From an uncultured Bacteroidales bacterium (lineage in GTDB: Bacteria > Bacteroidota > Bacteroidia > Bacteroidales > UBA1715): a stretch of DNA of 19,045 nt. Below the pieces are notes generated by a model. It had not been told where the DNA came from. It saw only the letters and a list, made by a program, of their open reading frames with translations, and made no database searches. The stretch is from NCBI GenBank assembly GCA_937892155.1, contig CALAUG010000012.1, forward strand, positions 1-19,045, in the 5' to 3' direction. Shown here piece by piece: positions 6,577 to 14,396 of the stretch (positions are counted from its first letter, which is position 1; the number at the start of each line of letters is the position of its first letter). The translations under genes and the position numbers were made by a program.

Positions 6577-8080
6577 CATACAAAAATTCTTGATTTGTAT
6601 CGCATTTTTATCAAGTGCAACAATCTTGCACGCAGAAGAAATTGATCCAACAGACGTTTCGTATGTCTCTGTAAATCCATACACAAACGAAGTTTCCGTT
6701 TGTTGGTACAAGAGTGAATCGGCAAATATTGGATTCGCACGCATATTATACATCTACGATGAAACGACTTTAATCAAAGGCAAAGGAATCGTAGATGTAC
6801 CTGGAAATGAAGACAATACATATCTCTTTAAAACTGATTCCATTTCGTTGATATCGTACGAAGCGAACGAAAAGCCAATGTCTTTAGCCGTCGATGCATA
6901 TTCAGAAAACGGAAACAATAGCACATCATTGCGTGAATACCATACAACAATGGTTGCATCGGCACGAGTTACCCGTTGTCCATCGCAAATACAAATTTCG
7001 TGGACACCTTATTTTGGCTATGGAATTACCATTGACAAATATGAAATCATTGAATCAAGTAACGGCACAGAAATATCTGTAAAAGAATGTCTTGGCACAA
7101 CGACATCATGCATTGTTGATTTAAACGAAGAAAAAGAAAGAAGCTTTTTTGTACGGGCAATTTTCAACGATTGCCGTGGTACCAAAAGGACATCAACATC
7201 GTCAATGTGCTTTGTCTCAGAAAAAACGTCTACCCTGCCACAATTCATTGCTGCAGAGAATATTAGCATAGAAAGCAACAATGACATTTCACTCCGTTTC
7301 AAATACGACGTGACATCGGATTATAGAAATTACATCATTTACAAATCAGAATTCGACACGAATCACTTTGTTGGAATTGACACAATCAACTTATACTCAA
7401 ACAGTTCGGAATATTATTCCTTGATAGACACGCTTGCTTACAAAAAAGACACGGCAGTTTATTACAAAAGTGCTGTATTTGACAATTGCGGTACAAAAAT
7501 CCTCGAGACACCAACCATTTCACCCATAAAATTAAAATCTGTTCAAGAACTTGACGAACTGACAAATATGATAGAATGGTCGTCAAACACTCCTTGGACT
7601 GACGAATACGAATACAACATATTACGGACAATAAACAATGAAACAGAGCAAATTGAAGCAACAGTAGAATCGAATACGCACGAATATATCGACGATTTAA
7701 CCGATAATTTCAAGCGCAATTTTTCGCAATGTTACAGAATTGAAGCACGTTCGCAATCGTACTCTTCTTTTTCTAACAGCGTTTGTTTAAATAAAGAATA
7801 CAAACTACTGATACCGAACGCATTCAATCCTTTTAGTAATATAACAGAAAATACGACATTCAAGCCAAAATTCGCATTTCTCACAGGCGAATACACAATG
7901 AAAATCTTTGACAGATTTGGAACCTGCATCTTCACCAGTAACGACATAAACGTTGGCTGGGACGGACTTCACAAAGGGAAAAACGTCCCAACAGGAATGT
8001 ACAACTACCAAATAAACATTGTACTCCCTAACGGCGAAAACATTGAACGTCACGGAACGGTACAACTTATTTATAAATAA
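6557..8080 (+). CDS. Secreted protein with T9SS type B (gliding-motility-associated) C-terminal domain
   Basis: This 507-aa protein carries a signal peptide (about residues 1-26, FLICIAFLSSATILHA). Residues 30-410 look like several fibronectin type III-like beta-sandwich modules, for example QIQISWTPYFGYGITIDKYE and LTNMIEWSSNTPWTDEYEYN. Residues about 415-507 are the CHU_C/T9SS type B sorting domain, recognised by LLIPNAFNPF, YTMKIFDRFGTCIF, VGWDGLHKGKNVPTGMYNY and a terminal GTVQLIYK. Such domains direct export through the type IX system and attachment at or release from the cell surface; the sorting machinery is not in this window. The start ATG lies within the end of the M16 gene. A short hairpin (ACGCA-CAA-TGCGT) directly follows the stop, without a T-run. 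Confidence 0.88.
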   Translation: MKLWLGNIQKFLICIAFLSSATILHAEEIDPTDVSYVSVNPYTNEVSVCWYKSESANIGFARILYIYDETTLIKGKGIVDVPGNEDNTYLFKTDSISLISYEANEKPMSLAVDAYSENGNNSTSLREYHTTMVASARVTRCPSQIQISWTPYFGYGITIDKYEIIESSNGTEISVKECLGTTTSCIVDLNEEKERSFFVRAIFNDCRGTKRTSTSSMCFVSEKTSTLPQFIAAENISIESNNDISLRFKYDVTSDYRNYIIYKSEFDTNHFVGIDTINLYSNSSEYYSLIDTLAYKKDTAVYYKSAVFDNCGTKILETPTISPIKLKSVQELDELTNMIEWSSNTPWTDEYEYNILRTINNETEQIEATVESNTHEYIDDLTDNFKRNFSQCYRIEARSQSYSSFSNSVCLNKEYKLLIPNAFNPFSNITENTTFKPKFAFLTGEYTMKIFDRFGTCIFTSNDINVGWDGLHKGKNVPTGMYNYQINIVLPNGENIERHGTVQLIYK

Positions 8081-8176
8081 CGCACAATGCGTAAATTAAA
8101 CGATGCGTCATAGATTTTCAGTTCCTAATCAAATTAAATTATTAAACCCTAACTCTTAATTTTCTAAATAAATGCA

Positions 8177-8184
8177 TACCTTTG
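8177..8184 (+). promoter_or_regulatory. Bacteroidota -7 promoter box of the RSH gene
   Basis: TACCTTTG is an exact match to TAnnTTTG, 22 nt before the ATG at 8207. It fits an independent promoter for the stringent-response gene, separate from the upstream M16/T9SS operon. Confidence 0.8.
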
Positions 8185-8206
8185 TAAGGATGTAAAAAAA
8201 TAAACG

Positions 8207-10420
8207 ATGGCTGAATTTTCTCAAGAAGAAAAAGACAATATTGAAATTCAATTCAACGAACTTCTCAAAAATTCCACAAAATGCCGTAAGGACGAAGAAA
8301 CGCTTGCATCTGTTAGAAAAGCATTTACGTTAGCGAACGAAGCACATTACGGTGTTAGAAGAAAATCTGGAGAACCATATATATTACACCCAATTGCCGT
8401 TGCACGAATTGCATCGGAAGAAATTGGACTAGGCGCTACCTCCATTATTTGCGCCCTGCTCCATGATGTTGTGGAAGACACCGACACTACGTTGGAAGAC
8501 ATCAATGGAATGTTTGGCCCCAAAGTCGCGCAAATCGTTGACGGACTGACAAAAATCCGCGGTGTCCTGAAAAACAAAGAAGGTCAAGCAGAAAATTTCA
8601 GAAAAATCGTTTTCACCCTATCGGAAGACATTCGAGTAATAATGTTGAAACTCGCCGATAGACTTCACAATATGCGTACGTTGGATTCCATGCCGCCGGA
8701 AAAGCAAAAACGTATTGCCGAAGAAACAAAAACATTATTCGTTCCATTGGCAGAACGTCTGGGATTCAACAAAATCAAACGCGATTTGGAAGATTTATGT
8801 CTGAAATTCCTTGAGCCCGATGCATATTACGACATACTGCACCAGCTGCGAGGGAGCGAAAAGAAACGAGTTCACTATTTGAACCGTTTTATGATACCGA
8901 TTATGATGACTTTGGAGCAGAACAACATCAATTACAATGTTTCAAGTCGTTCAAAATCAATTGCTTCCATACATGCAAAAATGCAAAGAAAGCATTTGTC
9001 ATTTGACAACATTTACGACATTTTCGCTGTGCGAATCGTCTTGAAAGACGTTGCTCCAGAAGACGAAAAAGCACTTTGCTGGCGAGTTTATTCTTATATT
9101 ACAGACATTTACACTCCGAATCCAGAACGTCTACGAGATTGGATTTCTACTCCGAAAGACAACGGCTACGAATCGTTGCAGACAACCGTCATGGGACCAG
9201 ATGGCACCTGGGTTGAAGTGCAAATTAGGACAGAAAGAATGGACGAAATTGCAGAGCTTGGATATGCTGCACACTGGAAATACAAAAACGTTGAAGGTTA
9301 TGAGCAAAACCAATTGGAAGTGTGGATGAAACGCGTCCGCGCATCGTTGGAAAGTCCCGACGAGAACGCACTCAAATTCTTAGACGAATTTAAATTAAAT
9401 CTCTATTCTTCTGATTTATTTGCCTTTACACCCAAAGGCGATATGCTAAGATTCCCTGTCGGAGCAACTGCACTCGACTTCGCCTACGAAATTCACTCAG
9501 CAATTGGTAATCACGCCATAGGAGCACGAATCAACAAACAGAAAATCGTCGCACTTGACTACAAATTGCACAGCGGCGATCAAGTCGAAATATTGACATC
9601 GGACACACAAGTTCCACAAAGAGAATGGCTTGATTTTATTTCTACGGCAAAAGCAAATAACGCACTACAACAAGCATTCAAGAACGAAAAGAAAAAAGAT
9701 TCAATAAAAGGATTGGCGACTCTTGCCCAATTATTAGCTGAGAAAGAAATTCCCAATACGGATACGGTTATCACCAAATTAGTTCAAGGTTACGGCGTTG
9801 TTGACAAAGAAGAATTATTGGAAAAATTTGGCGCCGGAGAATTAGACACCAGCAAGATTGTTGAATATGCGACTAAAAAGCGTAAAAAGAAAAACATTCT
9901 ATTCTGGGGATTAAAATTGCTTTCCAACAATGACAATAACGACACAAGCGATGAAAATTCTGATGTTAAGATTATAGAGAATTCGTCACATTATACAATT
10001 GCAGAATGTTGTCACCCTATCCCCGGAGATTCTGTTATTGGCTTTAAGACAGCTGACGGATACGAGATACATAGTCAAAACTGCCCTATTGCCATAGAAA
10101 AACAACTGACACAAAAAGCTGAAAAAATCAAATGGATCAGCCGTCAGGAGCAAGTGTTCCTTACTTCAATACAAATAAAAGGGAAAGACAGAATTGGTAT
10201 GCTACACGATATTTCGGGCATCATCGCAAGACAATTGAATGCAAACATTAGAACCGTTCACGTTGAGACCATAGAAAAGGAATTCGGCGCCTACTTCGAC
10301 TTATACATACACGACAGCCAGCAGTTGAACACAATCATGATGGAATTACAGAAAGTAAAAGGAGTTGAGAAAGTACAACGCGTTGAGCAACATACTTTTA
10401 CAATAATTCAGGCGACATAA
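8207..10420 (+). CDS. spoT: Bifunctional (p)ppGpp synthetase/hydrolase (RelA/SpoT homologue)
   Basis: This 737-aa long RSH protein makes and degrades the alarmone (p)ppGpp in response to starvation. The N-terminal HD hydrolase domain is intact: H61 in YILHPI, H86-D87 and D91 in ALLHDVVEDT, and D152/N156 in KLADRLHNMRT. The synthetase domain (about 235-350) includes RLRDWISTPKDNGYESLQT and EVQIRTERMDEIAELGYAAH. The RLRD sequence is of the basic RxKD type seen in bifunctional enzymes, not the acidic ExDD of RelA-only enzymes. The TGS domain is at about 400-460 (FAFTPKGDMLRFPVGATALD), the Cys-containing ZFD (ECCHPIPGDSVIGF, then HSQNCPIA) at about 590-630, and the C-terminal ACT domain after about 660 (GKDRIGMLHDISGIIARQLN). 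It has its own promoter. PurA, encoded next, is a known ppGpp-inhibited enzyme in other bacteria. Confidence 0.96.
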   Translation: MAEFSQEEKDNIEIQFNELLKNSTKCRKDEETLASVRKAFTLANEAHYGVRRKSGEPYILHPIAVARIASEEIGLGATSIICALLHDVVEDTDTTLEDINGMFGPKVAQIVDGLTKIRGVLKNKEGQAENFRKIVFTLSEDIRVIMLKLADRLHNMRTLDSMPPEKQKRIAEETKTLFVPLAERLGFNKIKRDLEDLCLKFLEPDAYYDILHQLRGSEKKRVHYLNRFMIPIMMTLEQNNINYNVSSRSKSIASIHAKMQRKHLSFDNIYDIFAVRIVLKDVAPEDEKALCWRVYSYITDIYTPNPERLRDWISTPKDNGYESLQTTVMGPDGTWVEVQIRTERMDEIAELGYAAHWKYKNVEGYEQNQLEVWMKRVRASLESPDENALKFLDEFKLNLYSSDLFAFTPKGDMLRFPVGATALDFAYEIHSAIGNHAIGARINKQKIVALDYKLHSGDQVEILTSDTQVPQREWLDFISTAKANNALQQAFKNEKKKDSIKGLATLAQLLAEKEIPNTDTVITKLVQGYGVVDKEELLEKFGAGELDTSKIVEYATKKRKKKNILFWGLKLLSNNDNNDTSDENSDVKIIENSSHYTIAECCHPIPGDSVIGFKTADGYEIHSQNCPIAIEKQLTQKAEKIKWISRQEQVFLTSIQIKGKDRIGMLHDISGIIARQLNANIRTVHVETIEKEFGAYFDLYIHDSQQLNTIMMELQKVKGVEKVQRVEQHTFTIIQAT

Positions 10421-10459
10421 AGCAATTAACTGTTCCAAGTAATGCACAACACTTTGCGC

Positions 10460-10508
10460 AATTGTTCGTAACTTAACCATTCAAATTCGGACAGGAACAA
10501 TTTTTTTG
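10460..10508 (+). terminator. Possible terminator after the RSH gene
   Basis: AATTGTTC (10460-10467) pairs perfectly with GAACAATT (10495-10502) and is followed by a T-run. The stem is AT-rich and the loop is 27 nt, so termination would be weak. The T-run ends in TTTG and may instead belong to the purA promoter. Confidence 0.4.
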
Positions 10509-10552
10509 CCTATATTTACAAGGTTTTTGAGTTTTATAATCTAACAATACAA

Positions 10553-11827
10553 ATGAATACAAAAAATAATGGTAAATCGGCCGATGTGCTTTTAGGTTTA
10601 CAATGGGGTGACGAAGGAAAAGGTAAAATCGTTGACGTATTAACACCAAAATACGATATTATATCACGTTTCCAAGGTGGACCTAACGCTGGCCACACGT
10701 TGGTGTTCAACAACGTAAAACACGTTCTTCACACGATTCCGTCAGGTGTTTTCCGTCCAAACGCAATCAACGTTATCGGAAATGGCGTGGTAATCGATCC
10801 TTTTATTTTCAAAGAAGAAGTCGACAAACTTGCAGAGCAAGGCATAGATGTAAAGAAGACATTGATTATTTCTACCCGCGCACACATCATCCTACCTTCA
10901 CACAAAGCATTGGACGAAGCATACGAAAATTCTAAAGGCGCAAATAAAATCGGTTCTACGAAAAAAGGTATCGGTCCTACTTACACCGACAAAATTGCAA
11001 GAACAGGTTTGCGTGTTGGCGACTTGTTGAACGATTTTGAAGCAAAATACAAGAACTGCAAGGAAACACACTTGAACATTCTTAAAAACTACGAATACAC
11101 ATTCGACATTGATGCTTACGAAAAAGAATGGTTCGAAGGCATTAAACTAATCCAGTCATTACAAATTGTTGACACTGAATTTTACGTAAACGAAGCATTA
11201 AATTCAGGAAAGACAATGTTGTGCGAAGGGGCGCAAGGAACATTGCTCGACATAGAATTCGGTTCGTATCCTTTCGTAACTTCATCAAACACAATTACGG
11301 CTGGAGCCTGCACCGGACTTGGCTTGGCACCAAGCAAAATCGGCGAAGTATTCGGTATTTTCAAAGCATACTGCACACGTGTTGGTAGCGGTCCTTTCCC
11401 AACAGAATTATTTGACGAAACTGGTGAACTTCTTCGTCAAAATGGTGGCGAATTCGGAGCAACAACTGGCCGCGCACGCCGTTGTGGTTGGTTAGACTTA
11501 GTAGCATTGAAATATGCCATTATGTTGAACGGCGTTACTCAATTATTTATGATGAAAATTGATGTAATGAACGATTTCGACACAGTGAAAGTTTGTACAG
11601 CATACAAATACAAAGGCAAAACAATCAACTACTTGCCTAACGATTTGGAAAATGCTGAACCAATCTACACAGAATTCAAAGGATGGAAACAAGAATTGAA
11701 TACGACAAACTTCAACGAATTGCCAAAAGAAATCAAGGAATACATTGAATTCATTGAAAAAGAAACAGGCGTTCCTGTAAAAATCGTTTCAGTTGGTCCA
11801 GACAGAGATAAAACAATATTCAGATAG
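10553..11827 (+). CDS. purA: Adenylosuccinate synthetase
   Basis: This 424-aa cytosolic enzyme catalyses the GTP-dependent ligation of IMP and aspartate, the first committed step from IMP to AMP. Near the N-terminus, GLQWGDEGKGK carries the catalytic Asp (D20), and GGPNAGHTL carries the catalytic His (H48). Further family motifs are GSTKKGIGPTYTDKIARTGL, CEGAQGTLLDIEFGSYPFVT, GPFPTEL and TTGRARRCGWLDL. The length is normal. No exact TAnnTTTG box is found upstream; a near match, TATATTTA, lies at 10511-10518. RseC follows after only 9 nt, so purA may be the first gene of a purA-rseC-rnfB-lrgA-lrgB unit. Confidence 0.97.
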   Translation: MNTKNNGKSADVLLGLQWGDEGKGKIVDVLTPKYDIISRFQGGPNAGHTLVFNNVKHVLHTIPSGVFRPNAINVIGNGVVIDPFIFKEEVDKLAEQGIDVKKTLIISTRAHIILPSHKALDEAYENSKGANKIGSTKKGIGPTYTDKIARTGLRVGDLLNDFEAKYKNCKETHLNILKNYEYTFDIDAYEKEWFEGIKLIQSLQIVDTEFYVNEALNSGKTMLCEGAQGTLLDIEFGSYPFVTSSNTITAGACTGLGLAPSKIGEVFGIFKAYCTRVGSGPFPTELFDETGELLRQNGGEFGATTGRARRCGWLDLVALKYAIMLNGVTQLFMMKIDVMNDFDTVKVCTAYKYKGKTINYLPNDLENAEPIYTEFKGWKQELNTTNFNELPKEIKEYIEFIEKETGVPVKIVSVGPDRDKTIFR

Positions 11828-11836
11828 TATGAAACC

Positions 11837-12247
11837 ATGAATTGCGCAATCGCCCACAAAGGAATCGTCCGCACAATTTCGGATGATATGATTACCGTTG
11901 CAATAGCAGCGGAATCGGCTTGTGGAGATTGTCACGCAAAAACAATTTGTGGTTTTTCTGAAGTTTCGGAGAAATTAGTCCACGTGCAAAACAATTCCGC
12001 ACGCAATGTACAAGTTGGCGACGAAGTTGCAGTAGCTATGGATTCCACATTAGGAACAAAAGCGGTATTATTGGCATACATAATACCGCTTTTTATTCTT
12101 ATAGCAACGCTGTTCATTTTGTTGCAGTTTACAACAGACATACTAGCAACAACGATTGCATTGGCTTTGGTTGCCTGTCATTTTTTGATTTTACATAAAA
12201 ACAAGAACAAACTTGAACGGAAATTTTCGTTCTCAATAATACAATAA
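11837..12247 (+). CDS. rseC: RseC/MucC-family membrane protein (SoxR-reducing system type)
   Basis: This 136-aa protein has an N-terminal beta domain of about 75 residues with a cysteine cluster, ACGDCHAKTICGF (C-x2-C-x5-C), and a second half with two membrane segments (about 80-98 and 102-118) ending in a basic tail. This is the layout of RseC/MucC proteins. In Bacteroidota they typically stand directly before the Rnf genes and are thought to help redox control or Rnf function. It is spaced 9 nt after purA and 3 nt before rnfB, fitting one transcript. A short upstream ATG at 11829 meets a stop after three codons and was not used. Confidence 0.85.
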   Translation: MNCAIAHKGIVRTISDDMITVAIAAESACGDCHAKTICGFSEVSEKLVHVQNNSARNVQVGDEVAVAMDSTLGTKAVLLAYIIPLFILIATLFILLQFTTDILATTIALALVACHFLILHKNKNKLERKFSFSIIQ

Positions 12248-12250
12248 GCT

Positions 12251-13096
12251 ATGACGATACTTAACACTATCCTACTTCTTTGCATTATCGGCGTAGTCGC
12301 TGGTTTCGCATTGTATTTTGTGGCAAAAAAATTCAAGGTTGACGAAAATCCTCTCTATGGCGAAGTGGAAGCAATGTTGCCTGGTGCGAACTGCGGCGGA
12401 TGCGGTTTCCCGGGGTGCAGAAAACTTGCAGAAAACATGGTTGACTCTCCTACTTTGGAAGGTTTGTATTGTTCTGTTGGAGGCGCCGAAACAATGGATA
12501 AAATCGGAACATTTTTAGGCAAAAACGTTGAGAAAAAAGACATGCAGGTTGCCGTTGTACGTTGCTCTGGTTCGTGCGACAAACGACCAAAAACGAACAA
12601 TTATGAAGGAATTTCGTCGTGCGCATTTGCAGCAAGTTTTTATGCTGGCGACACCGGCTGTTCCTTTGGATGCTTTGGCCTTGGCGACTGTGAATCAGCT
12701 TGCCAATTTGGAGCCATAAAAGTTAATCCTGACACAAAGATTCCAGCAGTTACAACAAGTTTATGTACGGCCTGCGGACAATGCGCAAACGCCTGTCCAC
12801 AACATTTGATTGAAATTAGAAAGACCAACAAAAAGGATTTCAAAATATACGTCGGTTGTTCCAACAAAGACAAAGGAGCTGTTGCACGCAAAGCTTGCTC
12901 TGCTGCCTGCATCGGTTGTGGAAAATGTACGAAGGTCTGCCCTAACGAAGCAATAACCGTTACAGATTTCTTGGCATACATTGATGTAAATAAATGTAAA
13001 CTTTGCAGAAAATGCGTTGAAGAATGCCCAACTGGCGCAATCATCGAGACAAATTTTCCACCAAGGGTCAAAAAGGAAGAGAAATCTGAAAATTAA
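12251..13096 (+). CDS. rnfB: Rnf electron transport complex, RnfB iron-sulfur subunit
   Basis: This 281-aa protein is membrane-anchored by one N-terminal helix (residues 4-24). The FeS domain NCGGCGFPGC (C48, C51, C56) with C74 is diagnostic of RnfB. It is followed by a CSGSC motif and several ferredoxin-like clusters, including CTACGQCANACPQ, CIGCGKCTKVCPN and CKLCRKCVEECPTGA. The Rnf complex couples ferredoxin oxidation and NAD+ reduction to Na+ or H+ pumping, and RnfB is the electron entry module facing the cytoplasm. The protein is longer than the short proteobacterial form, as in other anaerobes. Unusually, rnfC, D, G, E and A do not follow; the next genes are lrgA and lrgB. Confidence 0.94.
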   Translation: MTILNTILLLCIIGVVAGFALYFVAKKFKVDENPLYGEVEAMLPGANCGGCGFPGCRKLAENMVDSPTLEGLYCSVGGAETMDKIGTFLGKNVEKKDMQVAVVRCSGSCDKRPKTNNYEGISSCAFAASFYAGDTGCSFGCFGLGDCESACQFGAIKVNPDTKIPAVTTSLCTACGQCANACPQHLIEIRKTNKKDFKIYVGCSNKDKGAVARKACSAACIGCGKCTKVCPNEAITVTDFLAYIDVNKCKLCRKCVEECPTGAIIETNFPPRVKKEEKSEN

Positions 13097-13098
13097 TG

Positions 13099-13119
13099 AT
13101 ACCCACCATTCAAGGGTAT
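13099..13119 (+). other. Small hairpin between rnfB and lrgA
   Basis: ATACCC (13099-13104) pairs with GGGTAT (13114-13119) across a 9-nt loop. It begins just after the rnfB stop and ends 7 nt before the lrgA ATG. It lacks a T-run, so it is more likely a processing or translation-tuning structure than a terminator. Confidence 0.4.
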
Positions 13120-13126
13120 TACAACA

Positions 13127-13474
13127 ATGAAAGAAGGGCTTAAAGGTATCTTTATTATTCTCCTCTTTTTATGTATTGGAGAATGCCTGAGTTATCTTAT
13201 TAACAATTTCATTCCGGGCAATGTCATTGGAATGGTTTTATTGTTCGTGTCGTTACAGACAGGATTTGTTAAAGAGCAGTCAATAGAAAAAATTGCATCG
13301 TTTTTAACAAACAACATGATGATTTTGTACCTGCCACCGAGCATTGGTCTCATTGCATCATACAAAATTCTGGGAGACAACATCATCACAATTTTACTAT
13401 CAATAATCGTAAGCACGCTATTGGTTATTACAGTTGTGGGCTTACTTCAAGACAAAATCGGGAAAGACGAATGA
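13127..13474 (+). CDS. lrgA: LrgA/CidA-family holin-like membrane protein
   Basis: This 115-aa protein has four predicted membrane helices (about residues 7-25, 30-48, 62-83, 88-108). The conserved IPGNVIGMVLLF and NNMMILYLPPSIGL segments are typical of the LrgA/CidA family. These proteins were linked to holin/antiholin-like control of autolysis and to transport of small carboxylates such as pyruvate or glycolate. The stop overlaps the start of the LrgB gene (ATGA), as is normal for this pair. It lies 30 nt after rnfB, with the small hairpin in the gap. Confidence 0.92.
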   Translation: MKEGLKGIFIILLFLCIGECLSYLINNFIPGNVIGMVLLFVSLQTGFVKEQSIEKIASFLTNNMMILYLPPSIGLIASYKILGDNIITILLSIIVSTLLVITVVGLLQDKIGKDE

Positions 13475-14157
13475 GAGAGTTACTTACCAGCGAGCCATTT
13501 ATTCTCTTCCTAACAGTATTTTGTTTTTGGATAGGATTAGTTATACACAAGAAGTTTTATAAACCGTACACAAGCCCCATTCTCATTGCAATCATCATAC
13601 TGATTCCTATCCTATTGCTATTAGACATTGATTATCCGACATACGAGAAAAACACGCACGTAATTACCTTTTTATTAGGCCCGACGGTTGTTGCGCTTGG
13701 TTACACAATGCATAAGCAGATTGGAGCTATTAAAAAGAATCTCAAAAGCATTCTTACCACAATTTGTATTGGAAGTCTTGTCGGTGTGCTCAGCATAGTC
13801 GGTATCTGTAAACTATTTGGCGCACCTATTGAAATTATGACATCAATGGAACCACGTTCCGTGACCATGCCTATTGCCTTAGGAATTTCATCACGCGCAG
13901 GTGGCATTTTGTCGTTGACAGCAGTTTCGGTAGCCATCAGTGGCATTTTGGGAAGCGTTGTCGGTCCGTGGCTATTAGACAAGCTAAAAGTTAAAAGTCC
14001 CGTTGCGAGAGGCTTGGCCATGGGAGCTGCCGCACACGGAGTTGGAACCGCACGCGCAATGCAGATGGGACAAATTGAAGGAGCCGTTGCAGGAATGGCT
14101 ATTGGACTTATGGGAATCGTTACCGCCGTGGTAATTCCTATATTAGAAGTGATTTAG
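13471..14157 (+). CDS. lrgB: LrgB-family membrane protein
   Basis: This 228-aa polytopic membrane protein has six to seven hydrophobic segments. The LrgB signatures are MEPRSVTMPIALGIS, GSVVGPWLLDKL and ARGLAMGAAAHGVGTARAMQ. It works with LrgA/CidA, and plant and bacterial homologues transport glycolate, lactate or pyruvate. The 4-nt overlap with lrgA indicates coupled translation. The last G of its TAG stop is also the first base of a block of 7-bp repeats, so the gene end and the repeat array are fused without any spacer, and no conventional terminator precedes the array. Confidence 0.93.
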   Translation: MRELLTSEPFILFLTVFCFWIGLVIHKKFYKPYTSPILIAIIILIPILLLLDIDYPTYEKNTHVITFLLGPTVVALGYTMHKQIGAIKKNLKSILTTICIGSLVGVLSIVGICKLFGAPIEIMTSMEPRSVTMPIALGISSRAGGILSLTAVSVAISGILGSVVGPWLLDKLKVKSPVARGLAMGAAAHGVGTARAMQMGQIEGAVAGMAIGLMGIVTAVVIPILEVI

Positions 14158-14386
14158 AGTTAAGAGTCAGGAGCCAGGAACCAAGAGTCAAGAATTGAAA
14201 ATTGACAATTGATAATTGACAATTGAAAATTGAGAAATTTCTGCCTTCGACAGACTCAGCATCTCTTACTTCTTAATTCTTAACTCTTAATTTTTTAGAA
14301 TCAAGAGCCAAGAGACATGAATTGAGAATTGACAATTGACAATTGAGAAAATGCCGTTATTGTAACAAAGTCCCAGCGGGCTTTCA
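14157..14386 (+). repeat. Heptad repeat block A ending in the conserved hairpin box
   Basis: Eleven consecutive 7-bp units run from 14157 to 14233, drifting from GAGTTAA/GAGTCAG/GAGCCAG to GAATTGA, AAATTGA and CAATTGA. A non-heptad segment with ctgccttcgacagactcagc follows. Then 12 in-phase heptads (14264-14347) change strand sense from TCTTAAT/TCTTAAC to AATCAAG/AGCCAAG and AATTGAC. The block ends with the box at 14348-14385 (aaaatgccgttattgtaaca and onward), carrying AAAG-CCC / GGG-CTTT with a bulged T. The kinase-like gene stops 11 nt later on the other strand. Confidence 0.9.
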
Positions 14387-14396
14387 ACCATTAGTA

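Noticed and set aside
14157..14386. Repeat blocks as a CRISPR array
   Set aside because: Units are 7 bp with no spacers of constant length, no 25-40-nt direct repeats, and no cas genes in the window.
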